64,000 nt of DNA from positions 372,001 through 436,000 of the forward strand of contig VRMN01000011.1 in the NCBI GenBank assembly GCA_008690995.1, written 5' to 3'. Positions 9,632 to 20,204 of this stretch are shown piece by piece. How positions within the stretch are numbered: the first letter of the stretch is position 1; each line of letters begins with the position of its first letter. This DNA comes from Porphyridium purpureum. Taxonomy: Eukaryota; Rhodophyta; Bangiophyceae; Porphyridiales; Porphyridiaceae. The notes beneath the pieces are model-generated. The model was not told the origin of the DNA and searched no databases. It was given only the letters and a program-made list of their open reading frames with translations. The position numbers and the translations under genes are program-made.

Positions 9632-9748
9632 TCACCTCTTCTGAGTCCTCAACACTAAATACTGTCGCGCGGCTTCACATCAGCTTCGTTTGGTCGCAAC
9701 CATGGATCACCCACAAAGCCAAGGGGAAACGAGTGGCCTGGAGCGGGG

Positions 9749-10292
9749 ATGGAGAGAACGCAGTCTTTCGAGCATGGCGGTGGCGGCGGAGCGCCGGGAG
9801 CTGGAGGATCAGTCGGCGCTGGGCCCGAGGGCGGGTTGTCTGATCTGCTCGCGGCGCTGGCAAGCGATGAGAGTTTGTGCACTTTTGTGAGTAAAAGCTT
9901 TGACGTCAACGCGCATGTGCAGAATGCGCACAGGAATAGCGAGGTTGCCGCTGCACTGAGCGCAGCGGAGCGCGCGGCGCAGCTCATCACCAAGCAAGTG
10001 CGTGAGGAAGTGATCCGGCGGCAGGACGCGCTTCTCGGTGAGGTAGAGAGCGTGTCGCAGCTCGAAGCACAGATTACGGCGGTCAACGATGGTGTGGGTG
10101 CGGTATCAGCTGCCAGCGATACACTGGTGAAAGCGCTCGCTGATCCGTACAAGCCAATGGAAAGGGCGATGTGTCGCTTGCGCAACATGCATTCCGTCGC
10201 GCAGTTGCTTAGAGACGTGCATCGTTTCAAAGTGTGCACAAAGCGTCTTTATGCGGCTGGGCTATTGCATGGTCCTCAGCAGTAGCAGCAGT

Positions 10293-10326
<34 letters not shown>

Positions 10327-12634
10327 ACAACAACAGTTCACGCTGAACTCTGTCGTGGACGCCGGTTTGACTTCAGTGGCAGATACGGTGGCTGAGCTCG
10401 AGGCGCTGTTGCGCAAGTCTGAGCAGACACTCGAGCGTGTGGATGCGATTCGAGCAGAGATCCCGGCGGTGCGCAAGGCACTTGAAAACGTGCGACCACG
10501 GGCCGAGGCCGCGCTGCGGCAGGCACTTTCGGAGAAGGATAGTATCCGCGCTGTTTCTGCGTTACAAATGATGGAGACGTTGGGCTCCCTCGAAGACTGT
10601 GTGTCTGGCGAGGTTGTGCGGCTTGTCTCTCAAGCTCAAAACGCCATCGCTGAGGGCTTTGATCCGAATCGCAGTGTTCGCGTTGAGTCGGCGCCTTCCT
10701 CGGTGGAAAAGGAAAAAGGTGTGGGGACTACCACTATGCGCCGCGACGCATGGTTACGCATTGACATTATGTTGCGGTCGCTAACCTTATGCTGCAGCCA
10801 GGTCATTTCCTTACAAACGTTTCTAGAGAACACGCTTGGATCACGCACGCATCGCCCACTGATTGAGTCACTTAACAAAGCAGACACGATATCGCTTTCC
10901 AAGCGCGAAGAGAACAGATATGAATTACGCGGTGGCGCATCCGGCTCGTCAACGTCGATCGTGAGCTCATTCCTGCACATCGTATCCGGCTCCCTTTATG
11001 AAGTACTTGACAATCTGATGCGCAGCAAACCCCGCACTGCGGCAGGTGACCTACTGAAAACGCTCGTTGGTGACTATTTTCGTGTGAGAGGGCTGTTTAA
11101 CGCATTCGTTGATGATTTGTACCGTGGATGCGTGATGGTAGCGACAAACATGAACGCAGGTAACAACTTTTCGTCGTTCAGCGCCCCCGTTGTTACTCGA
11201 AAGGAGCTGGACAAATACCTCATTGAGGCCACAGCACCATTGGAAACGACGTACTTTCAAGGCGCAGTGGCCAAAATGCTTGAGTCTGTGCGTAACATAT
11301 TTACAGAGCTGGAACCGATCAAGGACATGCACTCGGGCCTGCAAAAGCAAGAGAGGCATACGTATGCTTTGCTTGCACTTGTGGGTAGAGGCTACCTTGA
11401 TGCGCAGGAGGATGTCCGCATGGTAGTCAAGCTGATGAAAAATGTTTCGCGCGTGCTCGATGCCATGTCGTCGCGCGCAAATGACGTTCTGGCTGTTCAG
11501 AAGGGCCGCCCCCACCCTGTGATCGAGCTCTGCGTGCCGATTTGTAACGCGGTGTCCTGCATCACACAGGTCGTTTCGGATATCTTTTCGCCCCTGGCGG
11601 CCACCGGGGCCACCCCAGGCGCCGCAGAAGGCGATGCAAAGATCAAAGCTTCCGCCGAGGACGTGAAGCCGTTCTCTGAGTCTGGATTTGAGATTTCGGT
11701 CAAGTTTCGGCAGGAAAAACTGGTGCTGCGGGAGTGTGTCAGTGAGCTGCTCGAGAAGACAGGCGGGCTGGGCACGTTGGCCTCAAGCTTCTTAAATCTA
11801 CTCTTGATCCAAACACGCGATCAAACGAGAAAACTATTGGAACAGTATGACTCGTCTGTGCGTGGCTCACAGGTGAGCAGCTCTGATGGCATCGGCACAG
11901 CTCCGTTCCAAGGCGCGCCGTCCAAGCACATCGTGCAGCTTGTAGAGGTGCTACAGAGAACGCATGATCAGTGGCTTTCGTTCTGCGTTGGCTCGGACGA
12001 AATGGATGCCTTGTGCTCTCGTTTCGCGCAGGATACGCTGAGCGAGTTTATGCTTACCGCTGCGCTCGCTGGACTGAATACCGAGAAGTCGCGATTACAG
12101 TTTGCAACCGATGCCACCCAGCTTTCGCTTGCTTTGAGCATGCACATATGCTCGATGCGTGAGCTAGAAGGCCAGCAAGACCAGCTGCAGGCCATGCAGC
12201 AGCTCTTGTTTGTCGAAACGGCGGAGCTGGAGTCCATAGATACTGAGGCTGGCAGCGCAAGTACGCTGGACGTGCTTCGCCGGGCCGGCATCAAAATATG
12301 GCTCCCGCACCTATTATCGCGACACCCTGCTCTATACCGCGCGTTTTTTGTGGACAATCTCAAGCTCAACTCACACGAGCAGCAGACCAAATGGTGTTTG
12401 GAAACCGAGGACTCGGAAATGAGTGCTCGTCTGTTGGCGTACTTTGATTTTCAATCCGATTCCGCTCTGGCTTCCATGACTCCACAAGGCCAAAGTCCAG
12501 TGAAGCAGCACCAGCGGGAACCATCGCTTGCTGTTGGCGACCAGCAGTCAGCAGCCGCCCACTTGACCACGTTGTGCAAGCTTCTCCATCCGTCGGCAAC
12601 AGCAGCCACAAGTGCAAGCGAGGCCTCGTGGTGA
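9749..12634 (+). CDS. COG5: Conserved oligomeric Golgi complex subunit 5, with two in-frame TAG codons
   Basis: Vesicle-tethering subunit of the COG complex for retrograde Golgi traffic. The amino part (FVSKSFDVNAHVQNA, ITKQVREEVIRRQDALLGEVESVSQLE, AMCRLRNMHSVAQLLRDVH) and the long carboxyl part (MMETLGSLEDCVSGEVVRLV, RRDAWLRIDIMLRSLTLCCSQV, LEPIKDMHSGLQ) both match COG5 and lie in one reading frame. Between them at 10277-10336 is a CAG/CAA tract, within which two codons are TAG (10283-10285 and 10292-10294). Read through, the protein is about 961 residues, normal for COG5. As written, only a 178-residue amino fragment would be made from the first ATG. No canonical splice pair would remove just the two stops. 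Confidence 0.85.
10277..10336 (+). repeat. CAG/CAA (poly-Gln) microsatellite inside COG5
   Basis: Triplet repeat of CAG and CAA units in the COG5 frame, interrupted by two TAG triplets at 10283 and 10292. Each TAG differs from CAG by one base. In COG5 the position falls in a poorly conserved linker after the first helical segment. Confidence 0.9.
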
Positions 12635-13679
12635 GATATCCGACGCAGACTACCCTTTTGCCGATAACATGTACGTCAAGCCGCCGTTTGTGGCAATGAC
12701 AGAGAAATAAAGGAAAAGAGCGAACAGGAGGAGGAAGAACAGACGAGGCTGGCACGAGAGACTGCCACCGGTGCGGAGACGAGGGTATCGTGCATCAAGC
12801 CGCCCGAGGCCAAAGCGCTTCAAGGGAGGGTACGCCAAGCATGCCAAGCAAATGGTCCTCAGGAGCATCGCTTGGGATGGTTTGGTGACTTCCAAACGAC
12901 TTGAAATTCCTGCATCGGACGCATCACTACGCGGATGCGCACGGAGAGCCGACGCCCGTGCGTGTGCCGCTCAGACGTACTTCATCCGACGTGAGTGGCA
13001 GCCTCTGGGCCCGCGAACTGCACGGCAGCTTGAGCATTTGCCGAATGGCTCTCGAGGCCTCTGGCGAAGCACGAACGCTCCTACTCTGCGCCATCGGCAC
13101 CCAACTTGTGCACGAGCACACGGTCTTCGGGGACTTGCTCGAAGACCAAGTACAGCGACGACCAGCCGCGGTTCAGTCATCGCTCACGCATGCCCTAAAA
13201 GTATCATCAAACGGGTGCGTTTTATCAGATAGACGCGGGTACAGTGTACCGCGTGTACCCAAGCCGATAGGCGCCGTAGGGTTTCGGCCCAAGTCGGTGC
13301 GGCCGAGGCGCGCGGTGCGTGCGTGCGTTCGGGCAGTGGTACGGATTGAACTCGACACTCGCGGACGGCGACAACGACGACAGGCCGGACGCGAAGGGCA
13401 GTCGTAAGCGCTGATGCCCGACTGCGTCGCTTCACGTTGCTTGTCGCGTGCGCGCTGCGTGTGCCTCCCCTCGTGGTTGCTTGGATACGGCTTGGTCGCG
13501 CCGTGGCGTCGGACCGTGCGGGCGGCGTTGGAATTTTCGATTGCACATTGCGGTGGCTGTTGACGGGGGGTGTAAGGTGCGCCTGTGGTGCTGTAAATGT
13601 GGCAGTGACGGTTGCAAGTACGTCGTCGAAGCGTGAGCGAAAGAACCTGCACCGGGTTTGCACACCAGGGCAAGTCAGG
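12635..13679. other. Intergenic region before PPR gene
   Basis: About 1 kb. An AATAAA at 12706-12711 lies some 70 bases after the COG5 stop and may be its polyadenylation signal. A TAGGGTTT telo-box-like element is at 13278-13285. Reading frames here lack ATG-supported protein-like sequence. The PPR frame is open from 13437, but that part reads like an untranslated leader. Confidence 0.35.
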
Positions 13680-16600
13680 ATGTGGGCTGTACTGGGCTTC
13701 ATCACGGCGGGATTTCCACGTCCGTGTGTCTATGTAGCGCACCACGAATGGGCGTCCCACTCGACGTCATCGCTCACGCGATCACCCGCGTGTAGACTTG
13801 GCGTAATCCGTTCTGTCCGGACGAGTCGTACGTATGTGTGCCATTTAACAGGAATGGCAGCCACGCGGACAGGGGCAGCGGGAGGCGATGATTTGGATGC
13901 CTTTATGGAAGACGTGGAGCTGAATGAGTTGAATGAAATGCTAGATTCGGTAGTCCAGGCCACAGCTCCCGAATCAGGTAAAAAAGTTGCCGCCTCGTCC
14001 CGGTCAAGGGGCAGGAAGACAGGCCCTGCAACCAGTTCAAAGAGTGATGCGCGCCGGGGAGCGAGTTTAGACTCCTTTTCGCCATTCGATGATGACGATG
14101 ATGAAAGTATGCCCCGAGCTGGCGGCTCCAGCAGTTTCGACGATGCCGCAGGTCTTTTCAGCACAAGGAAGCGGCGTCCGTCCCCAAAGTCTTCAGATTC
14201 CGGCCAGACTCATGGCAGCAGCGGGGTACCCTCGCCGCAAGCAAGGAGCAGTACTGGCAAGAAGAGTGAGCCCTTGCAGACAGAGGACGAAATTCTGGAT
14301 TTTCTGGACAGTTTCATGAACGAAGACGAATCCGCGGTGCCCGTGCCGACCCCGAACGCCCGGAAAATATCTGGTTCTGTGTCTGGCCGTGCTTCCAAAT
14401 GGGATGAAAGCGAGCTTATATCTGATGAAAGCGACAAAACGGGCGCGAAGAGGGTTCCGGGACGACGTTCTCCACGCGTTGCCGATGCTGATCACGATGA
14501 TGATGGCGATGACAACGACGATGACAACGACGACGACGAAGGCTTTGTTGACGCTTCTGCACCTGAAGAAACGCATACCCTTGATGAGTATGAGGATGAA
14601 GACGATGACGACGATGATGATGACGACGACGATGATGAAAGTTCTTTGTTCACAGCGTATGAGCCGGCAAATGAAAAAAGGAAGATACCTCGATATGATG
14701 GTACGTCTTCATTTGACCCTTCGTTGGATCGCAGGAGGTCATCCATCCACCATGAAGGTCGTGACGGTGCTGCCAACGCTGGTGCTCGTAGCGTTCGATT
14801 TGAGAGCCGAGGCCAGAATCGAAGGGGAGGTGCGGAGACAGATCAAGCTCTCCGCGATGTTGTAACTCAAGTGAAGAGTTTGCGGAAAGATGGGGACACA
14901 GAGAGCGCTCTGAGGTTGCTTGAGAATCATTTTAGTGACCAGTTCCCACCGCCTGTGAATTCCCTTACCTCCTTTGCCTTAGTCGAGTGGTTCATGCTTC
15001 TCGCAAAAGGCCCGACGGCAGAAGCCGCTCATAACAAGGCACGTGCGCAGAATCTGTTTGATTGGTGCGCGCCTCTGCCGCTTCTATTGAACTCGTACGC
15101 AGCTGACGCCTTCTTTAAGGCGTTTGGATCACAATTATCAATCACCGAACTTCGCCAAGCGCTCGACAAATATCGGTCAAGTGGCGGGAGCCACTCGCCG
15201 GATCCTCAGGTGTATAATACATGCATGCACCAGATGAGCTTGCAAGGCGATTTTCAGGCCGTAGAAGAGGTCTTCAGCCTTCTCAAGCAGGACGGCAAGA
15301 AGCTGGACGTGTATTCTTTCACGATCATGATTAATGCATGCGCAGAAGCGCATGCCGTAGAAGCGGCGATCATCGCGTACGAGGGCATGAAGGATTACGG
15401 CGTTGTGCCGAACGCAACCACCAAAAACTCGTTCTTGAAAGTCTTCGCGCGTGTCGGTGATGTGGACCGGCTGCGAAATTACTTTGACGAATTGTTTGTG
15501 CCAGAGATGCTTGAACATATGCAAAAAACGGACAAGCTCGAAACAAAGTACGGAATTAACGGGGAAAGTTCCGAAGGTGATGATGAGGCAGACTTGAGCT
15601 TTTTGGATACCGACGATGATGTCGTTGACGAACAGGCTAATGAAAAGGCGTCTGAAGGCGTTCCGGATTCATATGATCAGGATGACAGCCCGGATACTGT
15701 GACGTACGCAATTTTAATCAACGCATTCGCCAAGGAAGGAAATATTTCTGCCGTACTTGAATTTGTGAGGCACTTGGGTGAAGTGGATGCGCATATTTTA
15801 TGCACGGTTTTGAACGGATGTGCTGAAGCGAAGATGGGTGAACTTGCTCTCGAAATTTTTGCCGACATGACCGCGGCGGATGGTGTGTACAAAGTGGTGC
15901 CAAACATCCAATGCTACAATGCTGTGATCAAGGCGCTTTCCAGTTCAAGAATGTTGGCCGAGGCGGTTCACTTCTTCGTCCGAATGCGCCTCGAAGGGCT
16001 CGTGCAGCCGGGTGAGATCACGTTCAACACCCTTGTGAACATGTTTGGGCGCGAAGGCAAGGTGACAAACGCGCTCGAGGTCATGAAGCAGATGAGGAAG
16101 GATCACGTCGATCCATCATTGTACACATACACGTCACTGCTTAACGCATGCGCCGAGTCCAAGCGGCCAGACTTGGCCGATGCCGTGCTGAAAGAAATGA
16201 AGTATTTCGGTGTCGAGCCAGATATTACGTGCTGGAATGCTGCGCTGAAGGCGCGCGCAGTCTGTGGCCACGCGCGTGAAGCACAGGCATTGTTTACCGA
16301 AATAGGCAAGGCCAAGAAGGGTACTGTGAAAAAGAATACGATTACGTATAACACAATGATCTGGCTGCTTGTACAGCGCGCCAACTTCCGGGCCGCCATC
16401 GAAATGTTGGAACGCATGGAAACCGAGGACCCGCCCGTGCACCCAGACGACATCACATTTGCGGTGTTCTTCCAAGCGTTCAACAATGAGCGCAAGGGCT
16501 GGCTTAGCGTAAAAATGTACAAGGAGAGACGTGCTCAGGTGATAGCGACTGCCTCAATGGATTCGTACGCCCCACTGCTACGATCAGTGCTTTTTTCGCG

Positions 16601-16901
16601 TGAGAGAACGCCGGATGACATTGACTTGGTCCTCAAAGATATGCGCACTACGAGGCTCATTTCGGACGACAGGATATACGCCACGCTGTATGACACTTTT
16701 GTGGGCGGCAATGGTGCATTTCGTGAGGGGCTTCAAATCCTGGACCAACTTGCCAAGCGCGATATCCGGCGGCAGAAGGCTGCACGTCGCAAGCGCGGTG
16801 CCGACAGTTTCTTTGTGTATGGGCAGCTTGAGGCTTCTGTTAAGCAGCCAAACGCGTTCTCCGCAACCTCCCGACCACCACGGTCGTCAACGAGGACGTA
16901 G
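13680..16901 (+). CDS. Organelle-targeted pentatricopeptide repeat (PPR) protein with acidic linker
   Basis: About 1073 residues from ATG 13680. PPR proteins bind single-stranded RNA and process, edit or stabilise transcripts in plastids or mitochondria. From about residue 507 to 953 I count ten or eleven P-type repeats (VYNTCMHQMSLQGDFQAVEE, SFTIMINACAEAHAVEAAI, TYAILINAFAKEGNISAVL, CYNAVIKALSSSRMLAEAV, TFNTLVNMFGREGKVTNAL, TYTSLLNACAESKRPDLAD and others). The amino end is Arg/Ser-rich with His, like a presequence; ATG 13854 is the alternative start. Residues about 272-320 are almost pure Asp/Glu, encoded by a GAT/GAC repeat at 14497-14640. There is no DYW or SMR domain. It lies just before the pseudouridine synthase cluster and in the same direction. 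Confidence 0.9.
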   Translation: MWAVLGFITAGFPRPCVYVAHHEWASHSTSSLTRSPACRLGVIRSVRTSRTYVCHLTGMAATRTGAAGGDDLDAFMEDVELNELNEMLDSVVQATAPESGKKVAASSRSRGRKTGPATSSKSDARRGASLDSFSPFDDDDDESMPRAGGSSSFDDAAGLFSTRKRRPSPKSSDSGQTHGSSGVPSPQARSSTGKKSEPLQTEDEILDFLDSFMNEDESAVPVPTPNARKISGSVSGRASKWDESELISDESDKTGAKRVPGRRSPRVADADHDDDGDDNDDDNDDDEGFVDASAPEETHTLDEYEDEDDDDDDDDDDDDESSLFTAYEPANEKRKIPRYDGTSSFDPSLDRRRSSIHHEGRDGAANAGARSVRFESRGQNRRGGAETDQALRDVVTQVKSLRKDGDTESALRLLENHFSDQFPPPVNSLTSFALVEWFMLLAKGPTAEAAHNKARAQNLFDWCAPLPLLLNSYAADAFFKAFGSQLSITELRQALDKYRSSGGSHSPDPQVYNTCMHQMSLQGDFQAVEEVFSLLKQDGKKLDVYSFTIMINACAEAHAVEAAIIAYEGMKDYGVVPNATTKNSFLKVFARVGDVDRLRNYFDELFVPEMLEHMQKTDKLETKYGINGESSEGDDEADLSFLDTDDDVVDEQANEKASEGVPDSYDQDDSPDTVTYAILINAFAKEGNISAVLEFVRHLGEVDAHILCTVLNGCAEAKMGELALEIFADMTAADGVYKVVPNIQCYNAVIKALSSSRMLAEAVHFFVRMRLEGLVQPGEITFNTLVNMFGREGKVTNALEVMKQMRKDHVDPSLYTYTSLLNACAESKRPDLADAVLKEMKYFGVEPDITCWNAALKARAVCGHAREAQALFTEIGKAKKGTVKKNTITYNTMIWLLVQRANFRAAIEMLERMETEDPPVHPDDITFAVFFQAFNNERKGWLSVKMYKERRAQVIATASMDSYAPLLRSVLFSRERTPDDIDLVLKDMRTTRLISDDRIYATLYDTFVGGNGAFREGLQILDQLAKRDIRRQKAARRKRGADSFFVYGQLEASVKQPNAFSATSRPPRSSTRT
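14497..14640 (+). repeat. GAT/GAC triplet repeat encoding poly-Asp
   Basis: Imperfect trinucleotide tract inside the PPR gene coding a long acidic run, split by a short non-repetitive stretch near 14543-14600. It sits between the presequence-like region and the first PPR. Confidence 0.8.
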
Positions 16902-17078
16902 CGGTGCGTCGCCGCCAGAACGAAATCATGATCTCGAGAGGCTTTGTGTACGTAGGGAAGAAAAGAAGAGAAAAATTAAACGGCAGCAAGAGAGTGGTTG
17001 GGGTACTCGGAGTCTGAACGTTATGAAGCTTCGATTCAGTGGCCTCTGAACGTGAATCGCTGCCAATCTGTGCGGGTC

Positions 17079-18143
17079 ATGAGCTGGGCTTGGTCAGTCT
17101 TCCCCGCCGGGGCGCTGTTCCGCGTGGTTGCTCGTGAGCGTGGAGCTGTCCAGGTGTGTGCACGCTCGCATTCTTTGTTTGCGGCTGCTCCACAACTAAT
17201 CGGAAGCATAGATACTTCGAGAAGAACAGGCGCAAGAAGTCGGCGAAGCGCGTCGTGCGCTGCGATTTCCTCGCCGGCAATGTCTGACGGGGAAGCGGTC
17301 GATGCGGATCTTTCTCAAATTCCCGATTGTCATTTCCTGATCTTGGATAAGCCGTACGGCGAGACGTCAGCGGCAGTGGTCGAGACGGCCAAAAGATGTC
17401 TCGGCAACTTGTACAAGGCCAGCCTGCAGACGCGGTACGATGAATACCAAACTACGCATGCCAGCATCGGACAAAAAGGTGGTAAGCGGCTCAAGTATCT
17501 CAAAGTCGGCCATGGCGGGACGCTGGACCCTTTCGCGACAGGCGTTTTGGTTCTTGGTATCGAGGGCGGAACCAAGCTCTTGGATCGTTTTCTGTCGGGC
17601 TCAAAGGCATACGAGTGCACAGCGCACTTTGGCGTGGCTACAAACACACAAGATGTGACCGGGGATAACATCGAGAATCGTCCTTATTCCCACGTGACCA
17701 AGCAGGCCCTGGACGCGATGATCCATGCGCGCTTTTTAGGAGAGATCATGCAAATCCCACCAATGTACTCGGCGCTCAAGGTGAATGGCAAGCGGTTATA
17801 CGAGTATGCACGTGCCAATCTTTCTGTCAAAGTTGATCCGCGGCCAATTCAAATCCTAGCTCTTGAAGTTCTCGAAGTGGATCTCCCTCGCGTGAAATTC
17901 CGGGTCGAGTGCGGAGGCGGCACATATGTGCGGACACTGATTCACGATCTTGCTCACGCAGTCGACTCGTGCGCCCATCTCACGCAGCTTCGACGCACAC
18001 GATGCGGCATGTTTAGTCTTGAGAATGCCATTTCCGCCGACAGAGATTACTTGCGTAGCCTAGGACCTGAGCTCGCGCGTCACCTTACGCATGCTGACGC
18101 AATCATAGCAGGTAGGTCGGGTCCCACTGATGCCACCCAATAG
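17079..18143 (+). CDS. PUS-1: TruB/Pus4-type tRNA pseudouridine synthase, canonical member
   Basis: 354 residues. Family enzymes convert U55 of tRNA to pseudouridine. All hallmark residues are present: DKPYGETS (motif I), the catalytic loop GHGGTLDPFATGVL with Asp at residue 150 (codon 17526-17528), the stacking Tyr in YECTAHFG, MYSALKVNGKRLYEYAR, and GTYVRTLIHDLAH with the catalytic-site Tyr and Arg. About 40 residues are inserted between motif I and the catalytic loop, as in fungal Pus4, and there is no PUA domain. Start ATG 17079 gives a 65-residue Arg/Ala/Ser-rich leader suited to an organelle. A possible splice donor near the 3' end could replace the last nine residues. Probably the ancestral-type member of the cluster. 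Confidence 0.93.
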   Translation: MSWAWSVFPAGALFRVVARERGAVQVCARSHSLFAAAPQLIGSIDTSRRTGARSRRSASCAAISSPAMSDGEAVDADLSQIPDCHFLILDKPYGETSAAVVETAKRCLGNLYKASLQTRYDEYQTTHASIGQKGGKRLKYLKVGHGGTLDPFATGVLVLGIEGGTKLLDRFLSGSKAYECTAHFGVATNTQDVTGDNIENRPYSHVTKQALDAMIHARFLGEIMQIPPMYSALKVNGKRLYEYARANLSVKVDPRPIQILALEVLEVDLPRVKFRVECGGGTYVRTLIHDLAHAVDSCAHLTQLRRTRCGMFSLENAISADRDYLRSLGPELARHLTHADAIIAGRSGPTDATQ

Positions 18144-18604
18144 CATCATTTTCGCCAGATTCCGCCGCCCGTTGCGAGTCACGGCATGCTAAACAGCCAG
18201 AGAGGTCCTGGACAATGTGCACGTCCAATGAAGACTTAACCATGACGCCTGGTGGCCCAGAATCACGGATGCTGGAGCAACTTGCATTTGGACTGCGGCA
18301 CGTTTCCAACTCTGGAGCTGGCACGGGTGAAAGCCTGCGAGCTTGAACTCTAGCAGGAGCAGGACTCGGTCGCATCTCACTATCCTTTGGTGGATGGAGG
18401 GTGACTAGCTCTTGTCTACCTTCAAGCGCTGAATTTCGGAACGTCGAAGGCATCATTTCGCCCGGCTGCAACGGCAGCCTGGACTCGTCTAACTTGCGGC
18501 TGCCCTGGAACATGACAGAGGTAGCGTATACACTTCGCAGTAAAGAATTCGAAGCTTGCGTAAAATGGTAACAGCGCAGCGATTGAGTGCAGAGGAACGA
18601 TACC
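18144..18604. other. Spacer between PUS-1 and PUS-2
   Basis: About 460 bases. If the candidate intron 18112-18200 is real, a second PUS-1 exon would continue to a TGA near 18350. Otherwise I see no gene. Confidence 0.3.
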
Positions 18605-20135
18605 ATGAGACGTTTTGGGGGATCGCAGTGGTCATCTCTCTTGTCCGCGGCGGGACATGCGGCAGGAGCGGCGTCGCGCGCTCGGAGCGGCGCGATATGG
18701 ATGTATTCGCTGCCGACGTGTTTCTTGCGCGAGCATGGATTCCGGCAACAGGGAAAAAAAACAGAGAAGGAGAAAGATGTCCGTGACGGACGTTCGGAAA
18801 AGGCGAAAGGTGACGGATATCAGGTATGATCGCGCGAAGAAAGGGGCGGAGGAAACGGGTTTGACCAAGGTTCCGGAGTGCTTTTTCTTGGTGCTGGATA
18901 AGCCAAGAGGACGGATGGCGCAGATGGTTGTCAACCAGGCAAGGACAAGCTTGGGAAACGTGTATGAAGACGCGCTGATGATGCGGTACCTGGAGTACCA
19001 AGCCAAACACTTGGTACGCGACAAGCGAACCGGCCTTCGAACCAAGGATGGCAAGAAATTGAAAAGCTTGGCAGTGGACTACGCTGCTGGGCGTAGCGGT
19101 TTGGACCCACTTGTGTCGGGCTTACTTCCACTCGCATTCGAAGGCGCCATAAAGCTCCTGCACCAATTCATGGATGGGATGCAGGAGTATGAATGTACGG
19201 CTCAATTCGGGGTAGGCACAGATGTTGATGACCTGGCAGGGAAAATGGTGGGGACGGGTCCGTTCTTGCACGTTACAAAGGAGTTATTGGAATCGGAAAT
19301 CCAGGCAAATTTCTTGGGCGACATTATGCAAGTACCACCTACATATCCAAGCTTCAAAATGCGAAATCAGGTTCTCGTCATGGTTCCCAATAAGAAGGCA
19401 GCCAAAGAGCACGCACAGCCACAGACAGCACACATTGGAGCATTTGAGGTCCTCGAGGTCGATGTCCCTCGCGCGCGCTTCCGCATCGAGTGCTCTCGCG
19501 GTACATATATTCGTGCCCTTATCCGCGACTTGGCGCTCGCAATCGGCTCGCGTGCCACTTGTACATCGGTGAGGCGCACACGCTGTGGCGTGTTCACTCT
19601 CGAACAGTCCATTTCAGGAGATGAGAATCATCTGAAAGCGCTAGGCAATCAGCTGAGCAACCACATCGTCCATGCTAATAGCCTCGTACCTGGCAGCTGG
19701 AATACAGAGAAACATAGGGTGATGTTTCTATCCAAGGCCAAAGAAGGGGCAGAGGCGAAGGACAAAGAGACAGCTCATAAAGAGCATACAGTCCAGGGAA
19801 ATGCAGAATGCGAAAGTGTGTCAAATTCAGAAACACTCGGGCGCAGCCAAGACGAGTTGGGTATCCCATTTGAATGCGCTGACAAAGACGAGACTCTTTC
19901 CAACCGCCAAGGCCCGGAAAAGGGTGACCAGGAACACAAACCTCGCGTAGTAGAGACAGATAACACAGGCTCTCGGGACCTGGAAGGTCATGCAGAATAC
20001 GGGGAGCAAGATATCGACGACTTTACGACGAGTGACGACGATGCCCATGATGGACAGACTTTCAAGGCCGGCTCGACGGGTCCTGCGGAGGAAGAAAAAC
20101 TGCGCGAATTGTGGGGTTTTATTGGTCGAGGTTGA
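18605..20135 (+). CDS. PUS-2: diverged TruB/Pus4 paralogue; leader in another frame
   Basis: The body (first in-frame ATG 18657, 492 residues) has motif I as VLDKPRGRMA, a catalytic loop GLDPLVSGLLPL that keeps Asp but not the GH..T lead-in, YECTAQFGVGT, and GTYIRALIRDLA with Tyr and Arg kept. The substrate loop MYS.LK..G..LY.YAR is replaced by unrelated sequence (TYPSFKMRNQVLVMVPNKK). The ATG at 18605 opens a different frame whose product (MRRFGGSQW..., IWMYSLPTCF) matches the leaders of PUS-4 and PUS-7. The two frames differ by one base and meet at an A8 run (18754-18761). The Glu/Ser-rich tail is about 150 residues. The tandem position suggests duplication from its neighbours. Confidence 0.85.
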
Positions 20136-20204
20136 TTAGCATTGTACCAAGGGAAGATAAAGCTGAGTATGCCTGCGTGATAAAGAATTGAATGCCTCTA
20201 CGCC

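Noticed and set aside
13437-13679. Upstream extension of the PPR frame
   Set aside because: No ATG at 13437; the start there would be a non-standard codon. ATG 13680 opens a plausible presequence.
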